The translations under genes were made by a program, and so were the position numbers. A stretch of DNA of 64,000 nucleotides from Symmetrospora coprosmae (lineage: Eukaryota; Basidiomycota; Cystobasidiomycetes; Symmetrosporaceae). The notes under the pieces are model-generated. The model searched no databases and was not told the DNA's origin. It saw only the letters and a list, made by a program, of their open reading frames with translations. This document shows, in pieces, positions 23,414 through 34,478 of this stretch; within the stretch, counting starts at the first letter, position 1, and each line of letters begins with the position of its first letter. The DNA lies in assembly GCA_008802785.1 (NCBI GenBank), contig VUYT01000039.1:1-64000 (forward strand), given 5' to 3'.

Positions 23414-24436
23414 CCTAGCAGTCTGCTCGAAGGCCCGTGCTGAGTGGTTTCCTTGGGGTTGTCCTGCGTCGATCGCCGTCTCTTGATGGGGTGCCAGAGG
23501 CCAGAGGCGAGCAGGCTTATAGGAGAGCTGGAAGATGAGGAAGGATGCGATGGAGAGGAAGAAGAGAGGAGAAGAGATGGAGAGGATTAAAGTATGTGGA
23601 GTCCCCGGGGCTCAGCAGCCCTTGTGGGGTTTTCCTTGCAGGAAGCGGGTGCGCTTGGTTAGCCGTCGGTCTTCTTCTTCCCTTCTCAGTTCCCGCCCGG
23701 CTGCCGTCTACTGCCGCTCGAGTGGCGCTCCACAGCGTGGCAGCGGGGCCCCGTCTATAGCCGCGCGTGCCCGGGAACTTGGAAAGTCTGGACCAAGCAC
23801 ATCCACAGGCGACTCGGTCCCACAAGCTGATATGTGCATAAGCTGGCTATCCGTCGATCTGACATCCGAGCTGGAATGTCGTCCGGCCCATGCAAGGCTT
23901 CAGGCCCTCAAAGTCATAGTCAGATAGCCGGGCCTGCGCTTTCTGGACATCGCTCGAGCTCGTGCCAATACACCGTCTCCGTCTCCATCGCTGCACGACC
24001 AGTCGCGTATATATGTGCACCCATCGTGACCCGCTCTGACCAGCAAGGACTGGGCGTGCAAAGGCATCGAGGCCAAAGCTCGCTGTCGATGTGCATTCCG
24101 CTAACCGCGATCGACGAAGGCAACACGGGACGGACGTACGGCACGGATCACTGGACCGCAACGAAGGTCATTTCAACTACGTTGTCTGCATTGATTTGCA
24201 TTGTGTGGAGTTGAAGGACAACAATCGACGCTGTGACGACAACGGCGACGCATGACGGGTAAAAGGGAGGGTCACTGACCGGTGCGAGCGAGACCATGCG
24301 CAGGCTCCACAAGAAGGCGAAAGGGACAAAGGGAAGAGGGAGGAGATAGGAGAGGCGCGGAGCAAGTGGACCAGCCAAATGCATACGCGGATCTCCTGGC
24401 CAGCCCAAGCTAAGGAAAGGGGAAAGAGGGGGGGAA
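23414..24436. promoter_or_regulatory. intergenic, upstream of the permease
   Basis: About 1 kb that should include the leftward promoter of the MFS permease and the 3' end of the Cys-rich gene. No coding frame is convincing. There are CT/GA-rich tracts near 23530-23590 and 23665-23700 but no named element. Confidence 0.4.
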
Positions 24437-25307
24437 CTAGAGCTTGTTGCTGCCCTGCTTGCCTGCGTGCCGCGCAAAGGCACGGCGCAGGTCTTCGCTC
24501 CGGACCTGGTTCTGGTGGTACACGGTCTCGTTGTCGAGGCGGCGCTTGCTCCTGCGTGCGTTCACCTGCGAGGCACCGGCGACTGGTGCGTCGGCAGTCG
24601 GTGAAGAATCGGTGGTGTCGTCGACCTCGGCAAGGGTGACCTGGTCCGAAGGCAGGCACTGCCCGACACTGCCGCTCGTTGCTGTGCAGCGGACTATGGT
24701 GCAATTGCATGCGGTCAGTCGGCGCTGCCTCTGTCGAGTCAGGGAAGCCTGTGTAGAGCGGGCTGCTACTCACAATCACCAGAGTTGTCGCACGCAATGA
24801 AGGGCTGGCCAGGCACGAAGTCGAGCTGTGTGTTGCACCCGGCACCCTCTCCTCCGCACACGCCGTCGGTGCCTGGTGTTGTCAATGGCGAGAGCACGTC
24901 AGTCGATGCCTCTCCCGAACGCCAAAGGCGCTCGCGCGGGTCCGACGTGACTTACCGCAGTAGTTGAAGCAAGAGTCGTCGCTGGTGCACTTTGCGCCCT
25001 GCGATGCGCAGTGGAGGTCGGGCGCGCAGAAGCCGTTGACGGTCGTGAACTCGTCGCCGCCGGTGCTAGAGTCGTTCGAGACGTCTGTGTTGAGGGAACG
25101 GCGTCGCGTGCGCACGCGTCACGTCAGCGCGCAGCTCCACGTGCCCGCTACAGACAGAGGACGACGTGCAGACGTCCCGCACTCACAGCTGCAAGCTTCG
25201 CCGACCGTGGAGCAGGACGTGCCGTACTCGACGTGGAAGGCCTGTGCGGTCAACGCATTGAGGGCAAAGAGCAAGGCTCCGATGGTCATGGTCTTTGAGG
25301 AGGGCAT
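24437..25307 (-). CDS. small secreted cysteine-rich protein
   Basis: Four exons: 25307-25187, 25084-24956, 24872-24774 and 24693-24437, giving 201 aa. A clear signal peptide (MTIGALLFALNALTAQAF) is followed by a Cys-rich region of about 100 residues: CSTVGEACS, then GFCAPDLHCASQGAKC, DDSCFNYCG, GVCGGEGAGCN, FIACDNSGDFRC and SVGQCLPSD. The spacing suggests several disulfides and a small knotted domain. The C-terminal third is Cys-free and basic, with dibasic sites (ARRSKRR, LRRAFARH), so it may be a processed tail. No transmembrane span or GPI signal is present. I do not recognise a named family. Fungi use such proteins as wall-associated proteins or effectors. It is divergently paired with the chitin deacetylase gene at 26558 over 1.25 kb. 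Confidence 0.8.
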
Positions 25308-26206
25308 TGTGGTTGTTCGGATGGGTGGACAAGAGTGTTGCAGCAGATGGGAGAGAGCGCTAGGCTTTCACGGTTGTTGCGTGCGAGAGAAATGTGAAGT
25401 GAAGCTGAGTGAGAGTGGTGTGCTGTAAAGCGAAGCTGTCGTAGCTTTTGTGGTGCGGGTGGTCAGTCGCTCGGAGAAAAGGTCGTGGATGCAAGCAGAA
25501 GGAGCAGAGGCAAGGGGGAGGAAGGGATACGGAGCGACGCGAGACTCGACTGCGAACTGTGCCGCCTCTCTCCCTGTGCACGTCTTTGCCCGTTGGTGAC
25601 TCTCGGCGAAATAACAGGGGCAGTCGCGTCTTTGCAGAGAAGCGGCAGCCCACCCGCCCGCCCGCTCGTTGCCTTGTCGACCGTCGGGGTCTGGCAGGCA
25701 TGCATCTGCTCTTTTCCTTCATCATGCATGCCTTTGTTGACGAGCAGGCGCGTCGTCGCTTTGCTGTGCCTGTGCGCGCGTCGTCCCTCTGATCTGTGAC
25801 GCTGAGGCATGCAGCAGGGTCGCCACTCAGTGAGTCGACGCGTCTTTTGCGGGTCGCCGGGACGCGTGAGGGTGCAGCAAGAGGAAGCGGGACAGCGGCG
25901 CAAGGACAGCAGGGAGGACGTTCCGTTCGATATAGGTACCAGTGCGCTGGCAGTGTCGATGAGCAGCTGTTGAGGGCGGATGGTCGCCTTCGCGAGGCGG
26001 TGCCGTCCGTGCTATTTTTCCTGCGCTGGCCCCGCCGAGCTCGGCAAGATGCGATGGGCTGCTGCAGGACTGCGCACAAGACATCGCAGACATGGTCGCG
26101 CTGCATGTATGTACAGACAGAGAATGGCAGCAATACTATCGTATTCGATGCATCATTGTATGTGCAACGTCCTGAGCGATGCCGCGCCTCTCATTGATAC
26201 TGTGCC

Positions 26207-26230
26207 CGTGCGTGCGTGCGTGCGTGCGTG
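26207..26230. repeat. CGTG microsatellite, 6 copies
   Basis: Six perfect tandem CGTG units lie in the divergent intergenic region upstream of the chitin deacetylase gene. Confidence 0.85.
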
Positions 26231-26448
26231 CTCGTGCTCGCGCCCTGTCTGGATGCCGTGGCCCGTTTTTGCCACCGCCAGCAGCAGGTGAGGGGGTTCT
26301 CTGCCGTCTCCCCTGTCAGCCCAAGCGTACGAGTACCCTCCCTTCCCTTCGCAACAACGCCAGAGGGAGCATTGATCTGCACGAGCGACCCTATCTACAT
26401 AGACGACAGATACTACACACGCACACTCAGCACACTCACCCGCAGTCA

Positions 26449-26464
26449 CTCTCTCTCTCTCTCT
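26449..26464. repeat. CT dinucleotide run, 8 copies
   Basis: Eight CT units are followed by CAG, about 90 bp upstream of the chitin deacetylase start. It is consistent with a CT-rich fungal core promoter or a splice-acceptor-like tract in the leader. Confidence 0.75.
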
Positions 26465-26557
26465 CAGTTTGCTCGCTTTGGCTCAACTTCGGCGCGGCTC
26501 GACCCATTCCTAACAACAGGCGACACGACAACACCGACACACCCCTACCCACCCAAC

Positions 26558-28536
26558 ATGGTCAGGTCGCTAGGACTCGCAGCAGCAGCCACGGCAGCTG
26601 CACTCGCCATTGCGCCCAGTGCAGTGTCCGGTCACGCCCACGAGGGCGTCGGGTTCCACGTCCCGCACGCCGAGCGCGCCGAGAACGAGCCCTACTTTGC
26701 CATGCTCCGTGCGCGGTACGGCAACGCACCAGCCCGCGTCGTCAATCTTGACCGCATCGAGAAGCGACAGCAGTCGTCGACGCCTATTGGAGCGGCATCG
26801 AGCGCAGCCAGCGCGACCGCAGCTGCGGGTGCCGCCTCGTCGCACGCTTCGGGCGCTTCCGGGGCCGCAGCGGGCACGTCGCATGCAGTGACAATGGGCA
26901 CAATCCCCATCGGAACGACTACGACCCTCGGAGCAACGTCACCCCTCCCCACGACATATGCTGCTGGTGCAACTGCACCTGTCCGAGGCGCACCCAATCT
27001 TCCTGCAGGTGAGCGGAAAAAGCAGCCCAACGGACGGAGCAAACAAGGGCGCGGCGCGGATGGATGGCACAGATAGGGGCAGCGCGTGCACAGCCTTCGT
27101 GGCGGCCGACTCGCAGACCGGGCTGGCCGCCATTGCGAAGTCAGTAACGCAAGAGCGCCGTCTCTAGCTGCTGCTAGCTGCTGTCGCACATATCCACGGG
27201 TCTTCCGCGCCTGAGTCCTTCCGCCTTGCCCGAACCGTCCAAGGCGGCCACTGGCCCGTGCGTGACCAATTCACTGAACCTCCTATCCATGGCCGTCCAC
27301 AGTCAGCATCAACCCTGCAGAATGGCCCGCTCTGGACCTCACCCCGCCGACCAACAGCCCGCAAGTCCAGCAGTGGATGAGCGAGATTGACTGGGCTCAG
27401 GTCCCCAACATCCCCGTCACTCAGCTCGGAGGCTGCTCGAACGCCTCGAATTCGCAGGCAGTGGCTGATGCTGCAACGAACGGATGGTGGACGTGCGGTG
27501 GTCACACCCGGTCTGGTGGGTGCCGACGCTCCCTTGTCCTGACCTCGGCTCCGCGCTCCCGCTAACGTCGACCTTGCCGCAGCCGACGTCGTCGAATGCC
27601 CAACGAAGAACACCTGGGGTCTCTCATACGATGACGGACCGTCGCCCGACACGCCGCGCCTCCTCCAGTACCTCGACGACCACGACCTCACCTCGACCTT
27701 CTTCGTCGTCGGCTCGCGAGCCATCTCGCGCCCGGAGATCCTCCAGTACGAGTACCTGGCCGGCCACCAGATTTCCGTCCACACGTGGGAGCACGGATTC
27801 CTGACGACAAAGACCAACGAAGAGATTGTGGCGTCGCTTGGCTGGACAAAGCAGGCCATGACGACTATTGTGAGTCTCCGAGCCGTCCGAGCCGCCCGTA
27901 GAGTGCACCTTGGCCAGTGCGACCTCCGGCTGACAGACATGCGAATTCTGACAGCTCGGCGTTACGCCCAACACGATGCGACCCCCTTACGGAGACATTG
28001 ACGACCGAGTCCGCGCGATTGCCCTGCAGATGGGTCTGCGCCCCATCATCTGGACCTCCGTCAACGGTACCTCGTACGACACGTTCGACTGGCAGGTTGC
28101 AGGCGGCATTGTCAACGCCGACACAGTCGTCAACAAGTTCCTCGACATCATTGGCAACGCCTCGACGCTCGACACGGGCTTTATTGTGCTCGAGCACGAC
28201 CTGTACCAGCAGTCGACATCGCTCGCTGTCGATTACGTCCTGCCCTACGCGCTCCAACAGCCCAACCTCAAGCTCGAGGCAATTTACCAGTGCCTTGGCC
28301 AGTCTCTCGAGGACGTCTACATTGAGACGGCCCAGAACAACACCGCGTCTGCTGTGCCATCCACAGTCGACCGCGGATCAGTCGCCACTGCCGGCGTCCC
28401 CGCTGCGGGAGGAAGCTCCCGGAACAGCTCGAGCTCCAACACTAGTGGAACAGGAGCTGCGTGTGAGCTCGCTGCTGCGCCCTTGCTCTCTGCAGTCGTC
28501 GCACTGGCCCTTGCTGGCCTGGCCGTCGCGCTATAG
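26558..28536 (+). CDS. GPI-anchored chitin deacetylase (CE4)
   Basis: Four exons: 26558-27008, 27303-27515, 27583-27869 and 27955-28536, giving 510 aa. A signal peptide is followed by an Ala/Ser/Thr-rich region to about residue 140. The deacetylase pre-domain WPALDLTPPTNSPQVQQWM and a Cys-containing CGGHTRS lead into the CE4 fold. Motif 1 is SYDDGPSPDTP (Asp238 as catalytic base, Asp239 as metal ligand). Motif 2 is HTWEHG at 288-293 (His288 and His292 as metal ligands; Gly replaces the more usual Pro). Motif 3 is RPPYGDIDDR from 326. Motif 4 is around TFDWQ and motif 5 is VLEHD. A Ser/Asn-rich stalk and a hydrophobic C-terminus (LLSAVVALALAGLAVAL) form a GPI signal. The enzyme converts wall chitin to chitosan. 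The 294-nt first intron is the longest in the gene and could hide a small exon. Confidence 0.93.
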
Positions 28537-28889
28537 TCGGGATTTCCCGAGAGCCGCTTAGTGTGCAGTAAGAAGTCGAGCCGAGCAGAGCAGAGAGAAA
28601 GCAGTTCAACGATGAGCAGATGGCAGTGCCTTCCGCGTCTCGGTGGCATAGAGTGCCCTCCTCTTCTGCTTTGGATCCGAAACTCCCACAATCTTTAGTA
28701 CTTCTCCCCCTTCGCGTCGCCATTCTACCTACCTCTTCCTTCCTGCTGTGCCTACGTGTGCTCATGCCTTATGTCTAGCCTGCGATGAAATGCACTTCGG
28801 ATAATGGACATTCCGTTGGAGGTTCTGCTACTTCGCATGGTACTCACTCGTATTGCTGGAATCGCTAAGATACACGGCCGGATCGCAGA
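28537..28889. other. convergent 3' intergenic region
   Basis: About 350 bp between the ends of the chitin deacetylase and the leftward nucleoporin-like gene. Nothing coding or repetitive is seen. Confidence 0.5.
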
Positions 28890-31835
28890 TTACATGAGAG
28901 GGTACACCTTTAGGTCCCGAACTGGCGTCGCAAGGACCAGGTCTCTGATGGCTTTTGGTATGCTGCTGCCCTGAGACGGTAACGCGAAGGTCGTCGACGG
29001 CTCGTAGAGCTTATAGCTCGGCAAGGAAGCGGCGGGCACCTTCAGTGCGGCTGACCTGGCAGCGGTCACGTTCTGCGCTGCGGGCGAAGCAGCCCGGGGA
29101 GAAGGCTTCGCTGCGGGAGCCGGCGCGGTGAAGGAGAAGAGAGGCGGTGATGCCGTGGTTGTAGCAGCCGCCGGTGCCGGCGATGGCGAAGGCGAAGGTG
29201 TTGGCACGGACACAGTGGCGGGCTTTGCAAATGAGAAGGTAGGTGTCGCCGAGAACAGCGGTGCCGGAGACGGAGCTGGGCTCGCTGACGGCGCGAAGCT
29301 GAAGGTTGCTTTCTTGGCCGGCGGCTGAGCCGGCGCAGGGCTGGGATCCTTGGACACTGGCGCCTTGCTCGATTGTGCTGTGCGCGTTTCAGAATCGCTC
29401 ACTGCCGGTTGCGCAGAAGCCGACCTTTCGCGCGACACCGCTTTATGGTTTTGCGGCTGGAGCGAAGCAGGGCTTTCCTTGGCGCGACTCTTGCTCCTGC
29501 GCTCCTCCCGGAGCTCGCGCTCACTCTGCCGCTCGGCTTCCCTTTCCCGCTCCTTCTCCTTGCGGTCAGCCTTCGCCTGAGGTTGGTTGTGCGCCTGCCC
29601 TTCCTGTGACGGCTCCTTTGCTTCGGCAGCTGCGGTGGCCCGCGTCTTGCGGGCGCTTCCGGGCACCGGCGGTGGCTTGGGCCGTGCCTGGCGGCCATTC
29701 GCAGTCGGCCGGAGCTCAGGAGGCATCGTCCTTTCAAGAGTCTCCATTGTCGACAGCTTGGTTGGTTGCTTGACTAGGCTCTCACGTGGCACGCGCGTGG
29801 ACTACAGCACACAGGCCGTCAGCATCTAGGCTTGGACAGTAGCATCGTACAAACAGAGCTCACTTGTCGAACAGGAGCCGTCGCCTTGGCTGGACGGTGA
29901 GCTTCTTCTTCAACGAAAGGATCCTGTGGAGCTGGCGCAGATGCAGGCTGAGGAGATCGAAAGTTAGCACGGTACAGACGTCAATTATAGATCACCGGAC
30001 CCTACGTGACCAGCTCACTCACCTCCTCAGCCTTAAACGTATCTCCAAGGATACCTCGCATGAGATCAGTCGTCCTGCTTGACGTTCTAGGAGGCGTTGG
30101 CTGTTTCGCCTCGCCCGCCTGCGATCCAGGCGTTCCCGGCGTAGCAGGTGATGATACGGCAGCCGCCTGCCGCAGCGGGGAGGGCTTGACCGGTGTAGCC
30201 ATTCCGAATTTAGCTTTGAGGTGAGGTGCTGAGCTAAACAAGAGTGGCTGCACCGGCTTGGCAGGCGGCGCCGGAGAGGGAGCAGAGGCGGCCCCGGTCG
30301 ACAATGTTGGCACCTCGGGACCCGGGCCACGACTTGCCGAAGGTGAGCCGACAGTGAATGAGGTGGAAGTAGCTGCTTCCTCCCCGACTCGCCGACGCTT
30401 TCCAGGCGTGCCCACCGAGTCCGCGCCGTTTGGCTGAGCGTCCTGCGCCTTGCGCTCGAAGCTCTCGAGGCTATCAAAGATGCCGCTCATCTGAGCCTGC
30501 GCACGCTTGCGACGTGCGACAGCCTGCGATGAGTATCCCGCTCCAAGATACAGAGGTCTCGAGGCAGCACGCCGACCGACGGCTGAGCGCGGATTGGCAG
30601 CCGCAGAAAGAAGTGCAGGGTTGTGGTTTGATGCGGCTGCCGCGAGTGAAGAGAGTCCGGAGAGGGACTGCGATCCGCTCAGCCCGCCGCTATAGCCAGA
30701 GCGGGCAAGCCCGTTCGCTGCGCCCCCAAGGTTCGATGAAATGGTTGAGGAGCGTTTAAAGGCAGGCGAGAGGATCTGTACATGTCGAGCATGTCTCAGA
30801 ACCGGAATGCTCGGGACGTGATGCTGTCAAGCCTCGACTCACTGAAGTATTGGCAGCGGAAGCTCTGGGCGGAAAGCGAGGAGCTGTGAAGCTGAAACTC
30901 GGTGTCAAGGCTGTGGGGACATCGGCGCCTGCGGTGAAGGCGCGACCAGGTGTCTGCGGCATTCTAGGATAGCCAGTGCTGCGTGTCGCTGAGGCCGTTG
31001 TCTTTTCAGCGGACGTCCCTCCCAGGAGCAGCTCCGCGACCCGCTTCCGCTCCTCGGCAGTCAAGCTCGTCGAGCCTTTCTCTGCGAAGAAGCGGGCCAG
31101 GGTTGAGTTCGTATTGTCGCGGTCGTCTGTGCCGCTGCCGGTCCCTGTCACCTCGTCCTCCACGTCGTCCCGACCAGCTAGGGCGCGCAGATCCCCCATG
31201 GTCTGGGAGGCCTTGAAGACGCTGCTGCCTCGCGAGAAACCGTTGGTCTGTATGCGACAACAAACGCCACGGTTGAGCACACTGAGCAAGCAATGTGGCA
31301 CTCTTCGAAGAGCATAGGCTCACCTGCCGCGCATCAGCCCGTCCTTTCCCTTTCTCTCGCGCCGAAAGCCGGTTGGAGCTGGACGGCCGGCCGTCGTCCT
31401 GCACGTCCTCGTCCATCTGCGCATCCCCATCGTTGCTTCCCTCGTTGTCATCGTCATCGTCCGAAATGACGTGCACACCATCGCCTACTGGCTGCTGGTC
31501 TTCCGCATCCTGCTCGCCGTCGTCTTCCGGATCTGCGTCCTTCTTTGGCGGAGAGCCCCATATCAGGTTGGAGAGCATCCCGCGCAGGCCAAAGCGGTGG
31601 CTCGGCTGAGCAGGAGGCTGCACAATCACGACCAGTCCGTGTCAGTATGGCCAGTTCTCTGTGGCTGTCTGGCAGTCATGCCGTCACCCACCTTGCTGCT
31701 GCTACTGCCGCTGCCGGCCTTGGTCGGAACCACCTGTCCATCACCGTTTGGGCGATTCGAGTATGGAGATGCAGCACGCTCGCGAGTGCGAGAACTCCGC
31801 GTCTGGCGGTCGCTGGGTTGACGAGTGGGCGCCAT
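28890..31835 (-). CDS. putative FxF-repeat nuclear basket nucleoporin (Nup1/Nup60/Nup124-like)
   Basis: Six exons: 31835-31692, 31617-31324, 31247-30843, 30775-30023, 29947-29864 and 29801-28890, giving 863 aa with all phases 0. Near the N-terminus, residues 55-70 (HRFGLRGMLSNLIWG) form an amphipathic helix of the kind that binds the inner nuclear membrane in Nup1/Nup60/Nup153. A strongly acidic patch follows. Then come a helical segment (TLARFFAEKG with ERKRVAELLLGG), a KRRR site, and FTVG/FSFT/FSFA dipeptide-type repeats, densest in the last 200 residues (ATFSFAP, PTFSFAKP, PLFSFTAP). A Lys/Arg/Glu-rich coiled-coil-like stretch (KADRKEKEREREAERQ) precedes these. The composition and order fit a basket nucleoporin that docks transport receptors. 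The family call rests on motifs only. Confidence 0.65.
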
Positions 31836-31979
31836 GCTCGTCTGCGTCGGTGGGGGTTATAGAGCCGAGCTGGGAGTTCACATCAAGCGCGAGATGCACA
31901 TGCAAAAGACCGCCAGATCATGACATGACAACATCACTTCTATCCTGCCGGTATACATGCTGCATAGACTAGACACATA

Positions 31980-33031
31980 TTAGAGGTTCACCGTGCGCAG
32001 GGCCGCTGGCTGTATCGTTTGTGATCCCAATCTGCCGGCAAGCAACCCCACCAAAGTGGCAAGAGTGAGGAGCACCAGGAGTTGCAAGCGGCCCAGCATC
32101 ACCGTCGCGTCCTTGCGAGTCGAAGAGGGCGTACTTCTGCCGGCCTTGTAGACGTCGAAGGGCGGGACGAGGGCTATCGAGAGATCTTTGGCGAGGCGAA
32201 GGCCGGGCATGCTGTCTACTGAAAGGCTGTTCTTCTTCGACCAATACTGCAATAGTGTTTTTGCGAGACCAGTCTCCTCGTCCAGCTCGCTGCCTTCTTG
32301 AAGCTTTTCGTAGTGCTTATCCAGAACGAGACGTTCCCCTTCATATGAGAAGAAGGGCACGGAGAACCCGCAGCTTGTTCCGACTGGCGATGTGTCAGGG
32401 GTCAGCGATCTGTGCAGGGACAGCCGGACGACATGCTAGCAATCTGCTGCACTCACCCTTGTTGAAGTCGACCCAGATGATACAGCGTGTCCCAGGCAGG
32501 ATTCGCTCGTCACCGTCCGGCAGAAGGGCCTTGAATTCCGCCGAGCCCCGTTCGAAAACCTTTCCCTTCCCAAAGAGGCGCGCTATACGAGGAGGCCCTT
32601 CGACTATGTGTCGCACAAAAGTCAGTCAAGGTTATGATAGCCTTTCTTGCGTGTTGAGAAGCGGGGCAGACGAACAGGCTGAGAACATCACCGTTATCCG
32701 CCCATTCCCCGGTTCATAGAGGTGGCTGAGGGTTTCATTGCCGCTGCCCGTCATGTCCGTGTACCAGCAGCTGTTGTTGCCTACGAGGTTGAAGGTAGGC
32801 CGGCCTGGTTCCCGGACCGCATGACAGCAAGAGTCGCATTCGGTCAGTTCACAGGCACGCGAGGAGGCTCTCACGGGATAGCGAACCAGCATGCACGAGA
32901 GAGGCACCTTTCGGAGAGCAGTTTGGATGCCCCTGTGCAGACAGCGGTGCGGTAGCTACCCAGAATATCTTCTGGTCCAGGATCCATTGCCGAATCTCGT
33001 CATCCGGGATCATGTCGTAGAAGTTGCCCAT
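31980..33031 (-). CDS. pyridoxamine-phosphate-oxidase-fold protein, tail-anchored, copy A
   Basis: Four exons: 33031-32908, 32804-32676, 32603-32457 and 32383-31980, giving 267 aa. It begins MGNFYDMIPDDEIRQWILDQ, followed by IFWVATAPLS and GHPNCSPKG, the split-barrel FMN-binding start typical of the fungal PNPOx-like family. CWYTDMTGSGNETLSHL and GRITVMFSAFEGPPRIARLF continue the barrel. The family's GTSCGFSVPFF block follows. The C-terminus carries a hydrophobic span (LQLLVLLTLATLVGLLAG) with a short basic tail, suggesting a tail anchor. No residue set proves pyridoxamine oxidation. These proteins may bind flavin or heme-like cofactors, and substrates are unknown. It is the shorter-intron member of a tandem pair with the gene at 33320-34478. 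An upstream in-frame extension to 33265 is not preferred because the conserved start is at 33031. Confidence 0.85.
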
Positions 33032-33319
33032 CTCGAAGGATGCTCCGTGGCTTGAAGGAAGAACGTCAGGGCGCAGATCGAGAAGCGAATAACAGAATAG
33101 TTGCGAGTATGCAAGGTCCGTGTACGTCACGGGGTGAAAGTGCAAGGAGCGCGACACCGTCCGTGCCAGTGCCGATGACTCCGAAAAGTCACGTGGAGGC
33201 TGGCTGAAAGTCACGTGGAGGCTGGCTGCATCTCGGCCCCTCGGCCGGCAGGCCACTGAGCGCAACAGGTTGTTCCCACTCTTCTACCCTCCGCGCTACT
33301 GGTCATCGAATTGCAGTTG

Positions 33320-34478
33320 CTATATCGTTGGGTGATTTATCAGATGCTCCGTGCGACTGACGGCCGCAGCCACGGCCAGACCCGCAGCCAGGCCGACGGC
33401 AAAGACGAGCCATTGTGACGGGGCCGACTTCACTTCCTGCTTCACTCCCACCTCCTTCTCCTTCCTAGACACTGCGTGCCCGATCTCCTCTCCTGTCTCC
33501 GTATCGTATACCTCGAAAGCATGCGCCAGCGGCTTGGTGTTCGGGTCTTTGGCCGACTTCAGCCCGGGCAACCCATCGATGGAGTGCTTGTTGATCCACG
33601 TCCAATTCTTGATGAGCTCCGTGGGCAGCTTAGCTTCTTCATCCACTGGACTGCGATCTTCTACCTTCTGGTAGTACTCGTCAAGCAGGAGGCGCTCGCC
33701 TTCGTAGCTAAAATATGGGACAGTGTACCCGCAGGATGTCGCGACTGCCGGGATGAGGTGTCAGCTCAGCCAGTTTGCCGCACAAGTCGACCAGCGCATA
33801 CTACTGACCCTTGTGAATGTCTAGCCAGATGCTCGCACGTGTGCCGGGCATCGCGCGCTCGTCTCCTTCCGGCAAGAGCTCGTCAAATTCCGGGGAGGCC
33901 CGTTCAAACACCTTGCCTTTACAGAAGAGCCGGACTATCCGCGGCGGCCCCTCGACTGGATCGTGCCATCATGCGCGTACGAGATACATGTACGGCATCA
34001 GCATGGTAGGGTGGAAGAGCGTCATGGCTCAAGCCGTCTGGCACTGACACGCAATGAACATGAGCGTAACCCGCGCATTGCCTTTCTCATAGATATGACT
34101 GATGGTCTCGTTCCCTGTGGACGCCGTGGCCAGTAGCAGGCGCGGACAAGTTCAGTTGGCTGCATGGTCCTGATCCGGTTGTTGCTCGAGCATGGGATGG
34201 GCTGATATCAACGCACCCGAGCCCGTCATGTCTGGAAACCAGCGAGCATTCTTGCCGACGATGTTGATGGGCGTGCGTCCTGTGAGAGCGAAGAGAGCTA
34301 CAGATCCGGATCCGTGCATATGCATAACATGCAGACGAACGCTATCATACCCACCTCTGGGCGAGAGATTCACATGGCCCTTGCCCGACAGCGGGGCGCT
34401 GGCCACAAACCACAGCTTCTGGTCGAGCATCCACTTAAGTATGTCGTCATTGTGAATCTCATCATACCAGGCGCCCAT
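33320..34478 (-). CDS. pyridoxamine-phosphate-oxidase-fold protein, tail-anchored, copy B
   Basis: Five exons: 34478-34355, 34279-34217, 34114-34049, 33955-33809 and 33744-33320, giving 274 aa. It parallels copy A throughout: MGAWYDEIHNDDILKWMLDQ, FVASAPLSGKGHVNLSPRG, FPDMTGSG|NETISHIYEKG, RVTLMFIAFEGPPRIVRLF, KGKVFERASPEFDELLPEG and ATSCGYTVPYFSYEGERLLL. Exon lengths match copy A exactly (124, then 63+66 in place of 129, then 147), so the only structural difference is one extra intron after GSG. The C-terminus again has a hydrophobic span (WLVFAVGLAAGLAVAAAV), so the tail anchor is conserved. The two copies are head to tail with 288 bp between them, implying tandem duplication. Function is as uncertain as for copy A. 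Confidence 0.85.

Larger units (their letters stand above)
25308..26557. promoter_or_regulatory. divergent promoter region between Cys-rich gene and chitin deacetylase
   Basis: This 1.25-kb interval separates two divergently transcribed genes for cell-surface or secreted proteins. It contains a CGTG microsatellite (26207-26230) and a CT tract (26449-26464) just 95 bp before the deacetylase ATG, typical of fungal pyrimidine-rich leaders. Open frames across it are Arg/Ser/Pro-rich and look random. No transcription-factor site can be assigned with confidence. Confidence 0.45.

Noticed and set aside
26207-26464. CGTG and CT runs considered as possible CRISPR- or regulatory-type arrays
   Set aside because: Plain microsatellites without spacers, and the genome is eukaryotic.
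33320-34478. Initial impression of three tandem oxidase-fold genes between 32 and 34.5 kb
   Set aside because: The pieces at 34152-34478 and 33320-33990 join through phase-correct introns into one gene matching copy A end to end, so there are two genes, not three.
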